From: Rhodospirillales bacterium
GTDB lineage: Bacteria; Pseudomonadota; Alphaproteobacteria; Micavibrionales; UBA2020
Assembly: GCA_023266795.1 (NCBI GenBank)
Contig: JAHFPI010000044.1
Coordinates: forward strand, 5,640 to 11,784
DNA: 6,145 bases
Reading direction: 5' to 3'
Numbering within the stretch: the stretch's first letter is position 1; each line of letters starts with the position of its first letter. Shown in pieces: positions 1 to 4,847 of this stretch. The position numbers and the translations under genes were made by a program. Below the pieces are notes generated by a model. It made no database searches. It was not told where the DNA came from and worked only from the letters and a program-made list of their open reading frames with translations.

Positions 1-216
1 ATCACTGAAATCGTGGATCTGGCTTTTGAGGGCATCGAAACTGAATTGAAAAAGGGCGGTGAAGCCCGTTTTGTCGGCTTCGGCACCTTCAAGACCGCCC
101 GCCGCAAAGCCGGCACCGGCCGTAACCCGCGCACCGGCGAAACCATCAAAATCGCCGCCTCCACCCGCGTGAAGTTCACCGCCGGCAAAGAGCTGAAAGA
201 GTCTGTAAACGCGTAG
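1..216 (+). CDS. hup: HU-family DNA-binding protein, 3' part
   Basis: This is the C-terminal 71 residues of an HU histone-like protein, a small dimeric nucleoid protein that bends DNA with little sequence preference. The reading frame is open from the first base of the window, so about 20 N-terminal residues of the usual ~90 are missing. Visible family marks are the GFGTF turn (residues 26-30 of the visible part), the basic stretch after it, the DNA-binding arm with RNPRTGE (41-47) whose proline intercalates into DNA in the family, and the end FTAGKELKESVN (59-70). A GTG at 13 could be mistaken for a start, but the HU homology continues upstream of it. HU is preferred over IHF because of the arm sequence and the short C-terminus. 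A strong terminator follows 24 bases after the stop, so the gene ends its own transcription unit. In many Alphaproteobacteria hup lies behind lon; that region is outside the window. Confidence 0.95.
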   Translation: MTEIVDLAFEGIETELKKGGEARFVGFGTFKTARRKAGTGRNPRTGETIKIAASTRVKFTAGKELKESVNA

Positions 217-240
217 TTTTTTGCTGATTTCACTTTTTTG

Positions 241-278
241 AAAGCGGCCGGCCTTTAGGGGACTGGCCGCTTTCTTTT
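241..278 (+). terminator. Rho-independent terminator after the HU gene
   Basis: A perfect 9-bp stem, AAAGCGGCC (241-249) with GGCCGCTTT (265-273), encloses a 15-base loop and is followed by CTTTT (274-278). It begins 24 bases after the HU stop codon and lies just before the tRNA-Val promoter, so it separates the two transcription units. Confidence 0.88.
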
Positions 279-285
279 ATGAGGC

Positions 286-314
286 TTGACAGAACCCTGA
301 AGATTGAATAGTTT
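286..314 (+). promoter_or_regulatory. Candidate sigma70 promoter of tRNA-Val
   Basis: A consensus -35 box TTGACA (286-291) is followed by a 17-base spacer and TAGTTT (309-314), a weak -10 hexamer that keeps the important second A and last T. The tRNA begins 19 bases after the -10 box, which fits a short 5' leader. The upstream terminator makes an own promoter necessary. Confidence 0.6.
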
Positions 315-332
315 CTGGCCTACCCTTGAGAA

Positions 333-408
333 GGGCGCTTAGCTCAGTTGGTAGAGCACCTCGTTTACACCGAGGGTGTCGGGAGTTCGAGTCTCTCAGC
401 GCCCACCA
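333..408 (+). tRNA. tRNA-Val (anticodon UAC)
   Basis: The 76-base cloverleaf is complete. Acceptor arms GGGCGCT (333-339) and AGCGCCC (398-404) pair perfectly, the D-loop contains AGCTCAGTTGGTAGAGC, and the anticodon stem CCTCG (359-363)/CGAGG (371-375) holds loop TTTACAC with anticodon TAC at 366-368. The T-arm contains GTTCGAGTC. The discriminator is A405 and the CCA end is encoded at 406-408. UAC reads GUA and, by wobble, other Val codons. A protein gene begins only 24 bases downstream. Confidence 0.97.
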
Positions 409-424
409 TTCTTTCATGAAAGAA
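409..424 (+). repeat. Perfect 16-bp palindrome between tRNA-Val and the next gene
   Basis: TTCTTTCATGAAAGAA is its own reverse complement. It starts at the base after the tRNA CCA and its right end runs into the purine-rich ribosome binding site (AAGAAG, 420-425) of the gene at 433. As DNA it could be an operator; as RNA it could form a 6-bp stem with a CATG loop that masks the ribosome binding site or marks the 3' end of the tRNA precursor. No T-run follows, so it is not a normal terminator. The symmetry is seen; the role is inferred. Confidence 0.6.
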
Positions 425-432
425 GCGGTTCC

Positions 433-729
433 ATGCCGTCTATCGCGGATTATTTTAACGGAATTGCCTCCCGCACCGGCTTCTCGAGCACAGCCATTAC
501 ATCACTGGTCGGCGGTGCTCCCTCGCTGCCGCGCCTGCAATTACTGGCCGAAGTTGTCGATGCCGTAGCCGGCTCGTATACTCAGGAAGGCGTACGCATG
601 TGGTTCGCCCGGGCGCGCCGTCCGCTTGAAGGAAAATCTCCCAAGGAAGTTCTGCAACAACCCAACTGGCAGCCTTCCGATGCCGGTCCGCAGGAAGTCC
701 TGCGCATGGCGCGATCGCTGCTGTCGTAA
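433..729 (+). CDS. Antitoxin-like protein (MbcA/ParS/Xre toxin-binding-domain type)
   Basis: A 98-residue soluble protein. Residues about 40-98 follow the layout of the toxin-binding (DUF2384-type) domain of MbcA/ParS/Xre antitoxins: a helix, then TQEGVRMWFARARRPLEGKSPKEVL (50-74, in pieces: conserved Trp57, Leu65, Gly67, Ser69-Pro70), then a C-terminal helix ending VLRMARSLL. In that family the domain binds and blocks a RES-type toxin that degrades NAD. The N-terminal ~35 residues are short and show no convincing helix-turn-helix. The start at 433 is chosen because the frame upstream runs into the tRNA and AAGAAG (420-425) lies 7 bases before the ATG. No RES toxin gene is in the window: the next gene is convergent, on the other strand, 23 bases away. 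The protein could therefore be an orphan antitoxin or a household adaptor of this fold. Family assignment is from motif pattern only. Confidence 0.6.
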   Translation: MPSIADYFNGIASRTGFSSTAITSLVGGAPSLPRLQLLAEVVDAVAGSYTQEGVRMWFARARRPLEGKSPKEVLQQPNWQPSDAGPQEVLRMARSLLS

Positions 730-752
730 AAACATTTTTTAAGGCGGTCGGC

Positions 753-1706
753 TCACTCCGGAGAAGAATCGCTCCGCCTGTGTCCCAGAATGGCATGTAC
801 GCCGAAAAATAACAGCAGCGTCCCGAAGATTGTCTGAATACCTACGATAAAGCGAAGCGCATTCGTGGCCGGAACGATGTCGCCGTAGCCCAGCGTACTT
901 ACGGTGGCCAGGGAGAAATACGCCGCCTCGATAAACGTCAGGTCTCTGGACTCGCCATGAACCAAAAAATGGTGTACTTGAGATATGCGTTCGATGAGCT
1001 TGTAGATACCGGCAAAAGTAATAATGTTCATGGAGTAGAAGATAAAAAAGGCAAACACAGGCTTGATGAGCCTCACGTTGTTGGCAAAGAAGTCGCTGAA
1101 GAGAAATCCGGTATCCACCAGCATCAGCGTAAAATCCCGGCTTGCCAAAAAAACGACGGCAGAAATGGCCGACATCTCCATTAAAAAGAAGATCTGCAGG
1201 TGTTGCGGCGTATTCTCATGGGACTGGTGCAGGATAAAGGCTATGATCGCGATAAAAATGATCGGGAGCAGCCACAGAAAAGAGCGGATAAATTTGGCTT
1301 CTTTGATGTACGCCTGGGACTGGATGATTTCCTGAATTTCGGCCTTTTTAAAAACCGCACCGCCTAAAAAGGCGCACAAGGGCAGTAAAAATCCGGCCGT
1401 AATCAACAAAGGCGGCAGCCCCTGAAAAATGCTATCCACAAAAAAGGCGAAAAGACACAGGTAAGTGGTGATTACGTTGGCGAGAACCACGTTAAAAAAT
1501 GCACACTTCCCTCCAAATAAAGTGTGGAAGGATGTCACCATAAAGACAGCGGCAAAGAGGGACACATAAAACAGGCCGACCGTCTCGTCGGAGGCATACC
1601 CGATAAGCCCCAGCATCGCCGAGGATATAATGAGAACCGACAGCCGGCGGCGATAAAAACTTAGGGCGTGCCGGATAATTTCAAATCGGAGAAGGCGTTC
1701 TGTCAT
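753..1706 (-). CDS. K+-channel family membrane protein
   Basis: A 317-residue inner-membrane protein. The C-terminal third is a two-helix ion-channel module (Ion_trans_2 type): helix about 215-237, pore helix from about 257, selectivity filter TLGYGD (271-276), last helix about 283-306. TLGYGD is a conservative form of the K+ filter TVGYGD, so K+ conduction is the best guess. The N-terminal ~200 residues hold about six further hydrophobic segments (near 22-38, 42-62, 72-92, 98-118, 142-160, 172-188) that I do not recognise; they lack a clear Arg/Lys-periodic voltage-sensor helix. The protein ends about ten residues after the last helix, so no cytoplasmic RCK/TrkA-N gating domain is attached. 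The ATG at 1706 follows GGGAAAAA, a weak ribosome binding site. It is transcribed divergently from the MgtC/DUF4010-like gene from a good promoter in the shared region, which suggests related ion-homeostasis roles. Confidence 0.85.
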   Translation of the reverse strand: MTERLLRFEIIRHALSFYRRRLSVLIISSAMLGLIGYASDETVGLFYVSLFAAVFMVTSFHTLFGGKCAFFNVVLANVITTYLCLFAFFVDSIFQGLPPLLITAGFLLPLCAFLGGAVFKKAEIQEIIQSQAYIKEAKFIRSFLWLLPIIFIAIIAFILHQSHENTPQHLQIFFLMEMSAISAVVFLASRDFTLMLVDTGFLFSDFFANNVRLIKPVFAFFIFYSMNIITFAGIYKLIERISQVHHFLVHGESRDLTFIEAAYFSLATVSTLGYGDIVPATNALRFIVGIQTIFGTLLLFFGVHAILGHRRSDSSPE

Positions 1707-1759
1707 TTTTTCCCGTTGACCTGCTTCCGGCTTTAGTCCGGATTAGGAATCCTATTATA

Positions 1760-1788
1760 GTTATAAGCGGCGCTGCCATGACCGTCAA
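1760..1788 (-). promoter_or_regulatory. Promoter of the K+-channel gene
   Basis: Read on the minus strand, TTGACG (1788-1783) is followed by exactly 17 bases and TATAAC (1765-1760). Both boxes are near consensus. The expected transcription start is near 1753, giving a leader of roughly 47 bases before the ATG at 1706. Confidence 0.65.
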
Positions 1789-1807
1789 TGATTGATCGAT
1801 TGAACCC

Positions 1808-1836
1808 TTTAAATGCGGTTACTATTCAGCTATAAA
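1808..1836 (+). promoter_or_regulatory. Possible promoter of the MgtC/DUF4010-like gene
   Basis: TTTAAA (1808-1813), a 17-base spacer and TATAAA (1831-1836) form a plausible but weak sigma70 pair about 60 bases before the ATG at 1896. The -35 box is poor, so an activator may be needed or another site may be used. Confidence 0.35.
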
Positions 1837-1895
1837 TACATTTAGTGTGGGATTTAGCCCTTGAGTAATTAAATATTGATCGAGAGTGGTAAACA

Positions 1896-3263
1896 ATGCC
1901 TGTGAACAACGTCACTATTATTTCTGTCGGCATGAACTTTGCCATGGCGATCATCTCCGGATTGGCCATCGGCATCGAACGGCAGTACAGCAACCGTGAG
2001 AAAAACTACCGGTTGTGCGGCATCCGCGACTATATGCTGATCGCCGTGCTGGCGTTTATCTCCAGCCTGTTCTACACGGAAATGCCTGTAGTATGGATAC
2101 TCGCCTTCGGGACTGTCGTATTATACTCCCTGGTCGCCTTCGTCTTTGAGCAAATCAACGCCAAGCCGAAACAATCCGGCGGACTGACCAGTATAATTGT
2201 CATGCCGGTCACTTTTCTGATCGCCAGCCTGCCCAATTTCAACGCCCAGTTCTGGGTGCTGGCCACTATCCTGCTTGTCGTTTTGCTGTTTCTCAGCATG
2301 AAGACGCAGTTTCACACTTTTGCCGAGTCCATCGACCATCGTGAAATCGGCGACTTCGCTATCCTTATTGCCATTGCCATCAGCATCACCCCCCTGATTC
2401 CCGCCGACGCGCAAATACCGATCCCCTTGATAGCCATGGTGGAGGGTGCCTACAAAATGCACTACAACTACATCAGTATGGCGATGCTGTGGAAGGTCGT
2501 GACCATGGTTAGCCTGATGAGCTTCTCGGCCTATTTTATTACCAAATATATCAAGGGGCGGGATGCTCTGGTGCTGGCGACATTCTTCGGCGGACTGGTT
2601 TCCTCGCTGGCCACAATCATCCTGCTCCTGCGTCCCAAGCCGGGCGACAGCCACAAACAGCAATTAACCACCCCCGAGATATTTCTGGGCTATATCTCCG
2701 CCAGTACCGGATCGATTTTGAAGGATCTAATCGTTTTCAGGCTTGTCATAGGTGAACAACTGTTTGAATCGTTCATATTCCCCATGGCTTCGGCTCTGGT
2801 GCTGTTCTTCGGTATCAGCGCCTACGTCTACTTCAATATCCGCGAGCAAGCGAGGAAAGGGGAGGAAAAGGATCAGGAGTTCAGCATCAGCGAACGCCCT
2901 TTGCCATTAAGCTTCGTTTTCAAATTCTCGGGGATATTCGCCGCGCTTATCTTTGTCATGAACATGGTAACTTTCTATCTGGGCGATGGTGCCACTGTGT
3001 TCGCCTCATTCGGGGCTGGAATGATCAGTTCGGCGGCCGCTCTCGGCTCTCTGGGCACTTCCATGCTACAGGGGGGGAACATGAGCTTATGGGTCTCCTG
3101 TTTAGCCGTGGTGGCGGCATTGACCGGCAGTATTTTCGCCAAATATATCGTCATTGCCAGGAAGCTCGGCCTCAGGCAGAGCTTCGTGTTTGTGCTTCCC
3201 ATTACCAGCCTCATCGTTATTGGTTTAAGCACCACATGGCTTACATTTCAAAATGTGCAATAA
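1896..3263 (+). CDS. MgtC/SapB plus DUF4010-type membrane protein
   Basis: A 455-residue polytopic membrane protein with roughly twelve hydrophobic segments. The N-terminal part has the MgtC/SapB-like signature: a membrane helix, GLAIGIERQ (22-30) and, after a charged loop, CGIRDYMLI (41-49), standing where the family usually has G-[LI]-R-T-[FH]. The centre and C-terminus fit DUF4010: REIGDFAIL (149-157), TPLIP (165-169), and FGGLVSSLATI (231-241) in place of the usual GGLVSSTA. A second similar element, GAGMISSAA (373-381), lies in the C-terminal half. A charged cytoplasmic loop is likely near 315-332. MgtC-like proteins have been linked to survival in low Mg2+ and to membrane ion homeostasis; the transport activity of the DUF4010 fusions is not established, so no substrate is assigned. 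The start follows GAGAGTGG at a usable distance. The next gene is convergent, with only 24 bases between stops and no obvious terminator. Confidence 0.8.
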   Translation: MPVNNVTIISVGMNFAMAIISGLAIGIERQYSNREKNYRLCGIRDYMLIAVLAFISSLFYTEMPVVWILAFGTVVLYSLVAFVFEQINAKPKQSGGLTSIIVMPVTFLIASLPNFNAQFWVLATILLVVLLFLSMKTQFHTFAESIDHREIGDFAILIAIAISITPLIPADAQIPIPLIAMVEGAYKMHYNYISMAMLWKVVTMVSLMSFSAYFITKYIKGRDALVLATFFGGLVSSLATIILLLRPKPGDSHKQQLTTPEIFLGYISASTGSILKDLIVFRLVIGEQLFESFIFPMASALVLFFGISAYVYFNIREQARKGEEKDQEFSISERPLPLSFVFKFSGIFAALIFVMNMVTFYLGDGATVFASFGAGMISSAAALGSLGTSMLQGGNMSLWVSCLAVVAALTGSIFAKYIVIARKLGLRQSFVFVLPITSLIVIGLSTTWLTFQNVQ

Positions 3264-3287
3264 AGGAGCTGCGCGGGGATTAGCGCT

Positions 3288-3989
3288 CTATCTTTCGATC
3301 AGAGCGTGATAGTAGTCATATGTGCCCGAACCGCCCGGATTTTCAAAGCAGGCAAAAGCGTGCGCGGGGTAGGCTGTGAAAACATTGTCGGTCGGGTCAT
3401 AGGTCGAATCTCCCTTGCCGCCGTTCAGCGCATAATCGATTTTGTCGCTCTGCCCCTCGATACCTGATAGTCCAAACCCTTTATTTATTTGTTCGCATAC
3501 GGCCAGCGGAATACCGTGCAGATAGGCGAAGGCCTCGCGTCCGGAAACATTTGTGTTGGTTCCGACATCCTTGATGTAGTACCCCAGCGCCGGATCAGTG
3601 ATGTCTTTGTATCCCCAGACACCTCTTACCGTGCCGTCAGGGCCGCCCTTCGCTTCATCACAGCCGCCAGGGACGGCGGCGTCAACGGCCTCGCCGCCAT
3701 CTGTTTCGAATACCTTCGAATTGAATTCCGCTGTTCTGCCCGTAAAAACGATGGAATTCGGCGACATGCCTTCAAGCACCATGCGGCCTATCTGTGTCCG
3801 GATATTCGCCGGGTGCTGGGTGACCTTGCTGGCAACAACGCTCCATGTCTGCTTGTCGACCATCAGGTCTCCCATGCCGAATTGAGTCAGAACCCAGGCA
3901 AGCGCAGCAAACATGATCCCTGTAATAAAAGCCCAAAACTTGAAAAATCCGCTTTGCGAATTCAGGGAAGAATGGCGGGCAGTCTGCAT
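3288..3989 (-). CDS. Single-span membrane-anchored protein, weakly pilin-like, unknown function
   Basis: I do not recognise this 233-residue protein with certainty. It has a short polar N-terminus, one hydrophobic helix (about residues 15-36, beginning SGFFKFWAF) and a glycine-rich hydrophilic remainder with only three cysteines (110, 165, 214), ending TYDYYHALIER. A Gly-Phe before a single N-terminal helix, followed by a long soluble domain, recalls type IV pilin-like proteins, but the usual Glu at position +5 is absent and the helix is not typical, so this is only a hint. The soluble part should lie in the periplasm or outside. The frame opens upstream to an ATG at 4115, and another ATG is at 4001, but the ATG at 3989 is preferred because TGAGG lies 6 bases before it and the extra 42 residues look non-coding. 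A promoter 29-57 bases upstream agrees with this start. Confidence 0.6.
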   Translation of the reverse strand: MQTARHSSLNSQSGFFKFWAFITGIMFAALAWVLTQFGMGDLMVDKQTWSVVASKVTQHPANIRTQIGRMVLEGMSPNSIVFTGRTAEFNSKVFETDGGEAVDAAVPGGCDEAKGGPDGTVRGVWGYKDITDPALGYYIKDVGTNTNVSGREAFAYLHGIPLAVCEQINKGFGLSGIEGQSDKIDYALNGGKGDSTYDPTDNVFTAYPAHAFACFENPGGSGTYDYYHALIER

Positions 3990-4017
3990 TAAGAACCTCA
4001 TCAAATGTCTGTTGTGA

Positions 4018-4046
4018 ACTATGCATAAATTAGAGGCGGAAGTCAA
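4018..4046 (-). promoter_or_regulatory. Promoter of the unknown membrane-anchored protein
   Basis: On the minus strand, TTGACT (4046-4041), 17 bases, then CATAGT (4023-4018). The predicted transcription start near 4011 gives a leader of about 22 bases to the ATG at 3989 and would lie downstream of the ATG at 4115, which argues against that longer start. Confidence 0.5.
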
Positions 4047-4201
4047 AGAAGCTGATGAGTGGGGAAAATTCACATTTGGACGGGAAAACCGCTCCCCGGA
4101 CATTTTAGTTGTCATAAAAAATATTTCCAGCGATATATGATCGTCAGGAATAGTATTGAAATTAATGGTTTTTATTATTTACTTATGAAATCATTTTATA
4201 A

Positions 4202-4230
4202 TTGACGCGAATACAAAACTCCTTCATAAC
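4202..4230 (+). promoter_or_regulatory. Promoter of tRNA-Asp
   Basis: TTGACG (4202-4207), a 17-base spacer and CATAAC (4225-4230). The tRNA begins 19 bases after the -10 box, the same distance as for tRNA-Val in this window. The region upstream (about 4130-4200) is strongly AT-rich, which could serve as an UP-type element. Confidence 0.65.
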
Positions 4231-4249
4231 AGAGGCCACGTTGACACAC

Positions 4250-4326
4250 GCGGGTGTAGCTCAGTTGGTTAGAGCGCATGCCTGTCACGCATGAGGCCGA
4301 GGGTTCAAGTCCCTTCACTCGCGCCA
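4250..4326 (+). tRNA. tRNA-Asp (anticodon GUC)
   Basis: A complete 77-base cloverleaf. Acceptor arms GCGGGTG (4250-4256) and CACTCGC (4316-4322) pair with one G-T pair. The D-arm contains AGCTCAGTTGGTTAGAGC, and the anticodon stem CATGC (4277-4281)/GCATG (4289-4293) holds loop CTGTCAC with anticodon GTC at 4284-4286. The T-arm has GGTTCAAGTCC. The discriminator is G4323, the expected identity base for tRNA-Asp, and CCA is encoded at 4324-4326. A promoter and a terminator flank it, so it appears to be transcribed alone. Confidence 0.97.
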
Positions 4327-4342
4327 TTTCTTCCGGGGGATC

Positions 4343-4367
4343 CCTGTCCGGGACAGGTCTTCTTTTG
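4343..4367 (+). terminator. Rho-independent terminator after tRNA-Asp
   Basis: CCTGTC (4343-4348) pairs with GACAGG (4352-4357) around a CGG loop, followed by TCTTCTTTT (4359-4367 approximately). It starts 17 bases after the tRNA CCA and separates the tRNA from the nuo operon. Confidence 0.75.
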
Positions 4368-4400
4368 TGCCAAAAAACTCTTATATTTCAAGCAATAAAG

Positions 4401-4425
4401 TTATTTGACGCGCTGCGTCAAATAA
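4401..4425 (+). repeat. Perfect inverted repeat upstream of nuoA, candidate operator
   Basis: TTATTTGACGC (4401-4411) and GCGTCAAATAA (4415-4425) are exact reverse complements separated by GCT, giving 11-bp arms. It covers the candidate -35 box and most of the spacer of the nuoA promoter and ends just before the candidate -10. No T-run follows the right arm, so it is not a usual terminator. The position suits a dimeric regulator; I cannot assign the half-site to a known family (it is not the FNR TTGAT-N4-ATCAA arrangement). Confidence 0.7.
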
Positions 4426-4433
4426 GCAATATT
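4405..4433 (+). promoter_or_regulatory. Candidate promoter of the nuo operon
   Basis: TTGACG (4405-4410) lies inside the left arm of the inverted repeat; 17 bases later is CAATAT (4428-4433), a weak -10 box. This would start transcription near 4440 and leave a leader of about 37 bases before nuoA. The good -35 and weak -10, overlapped by dyad symmetry, suggest a regulated promoter. Confidence 0.45.
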
Positions 4434-4476
4434 GTTGCGTAGCGATTCCGCAGCTTACCGTGAAAGGCTTTTATAC

Positions 4477-4845
4477 ATGGCCACACAGCTTCTGACAGGA
4501 TATTTCCCCATTATTGTTTTTCTGGGTATTGCCATGGGTTTGGCGATAGTGATGGTCGTGGCCTCGGTTATCGTGGCGAAACAAAAGCCATATGCAGAAA
4601 AAAACTCCGCTTACGAATGCGGCTTTCCGCCCTTCGGGGATGCGCGGGCGAAATTCGATGTGCGGTTTTACCTGATCTCCATTCTTTTTATTATCTTCGA
4701 TCTTGAAATCGCGTTTCTGTTTCCGTGGGCGATTACGCTGGGGAAGATCGGCCTGTACGGCTTCTGGTCGATGATTGTGTTTCTGGGTGTATTGGCCGTC
4801 GGTTTTATATATGAGTGGCGCAAGGGTGCGCTGGAGTGGGAGTAA
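4477..4845 (+). CDS. nuoA: NADH-quinone oxidoreductase subunit A
   Basis: A membrane subunit of respiratory complex I (ND3 homologue), which couples NADH oxidation by quinone to proton pumping. The 122 residues match the usual length of about 120. Three membrane helices are visible (about 10-33, 64-85, 95-113). Between the first two is the family loop with SAYECGF (44-50), holding Cys48, the counterpart of the ND3 loop cysteine that is exposed in the deactive mitochondrial enzyme. FDLEIAF (74-80) carries the conserved acidic Asp75 and Glu77 in helix 2. The start at 4477 is chosen because GAAAGG (4462-4467) precedes it and family length fits; a longer frame opens at 4432 but would add 15 unlikely residues and overlap the promoter region. 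nuoB follows two bases after the stop. Confidence 0.96.
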   Translation: MATQLLTGYFPIIVFLGIAMGLAIVMVVASVIVAKQKPYAEKNSAYECGFPPFGDARAKFDVRFYLISILFIIFDLEIAFLFPWAITLGKIGLYGFWSMIVFLGVLAVGFIYEWRKGALEWE

Positions 4846-4847
4846 AT

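Noticed and set aside
376..432. Longer start for the antitoxin-like gene at 376
   Set aside because: It lies inside the tRNA-Val T-arm region; the extra residues only translate the tRNA, and a usable ribosome binding site stands before 433.
728..779. Bidirectional terminator between the convergent genes ending at 729 and 753 (AGGCGG/CCGCCT arms and the A/T-run 728-740)
   Set aside because: The loop would be 26 bases, the arms lie mostly inside the channel gene, and no T-run directly follows the stem on either strand.
2121..2663. 180-codon minus-strand frame opposite the MgtC/DUF4010-like gene
   Set aside because: Its translation is rich in His, Gln, Asp and Gly without any domain pattern, as expected for the antisense of a membrane-protein gene.
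3243..3256. Short palindrome ACATTT-CA-AAATGT near the end of the MgtC/DUF4010-like gene
   Set aside because: Six-bp AT-rich arms inside coding sequence, no T-run and a 2-base centre; likely chance.
3990..4115. Longer N-terminus of the anchored protein from ATG 4115 or 4001
   Set aside because: No ribosome binding site before either ATG; the extra residues are not signal-like, and the best promoter lies within the 4115 extension, while TGAGG precedes ATG 3989.
4137..4205. Possible 22-codon ORF on the plus strand
   Set aside because: No ribosome binding site or recognisable peptide, very AT-rich, and it runs into the -35 box of the tRNA-Asp promoter.
4241..4246. TTGACA as a second -35 box before tRNA-Asp
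   Set aside because: The matching -10 would fall inside the tRNA at about 4264, so it cannot drive a full-length tRNA.
333..4326. Attachment-site duplication from integration into tRNA-Val or tRNA-Asp
   Set aside because: I looked for a second copy of either tRNA 3' end in the window and saw none, and no integrase is present.
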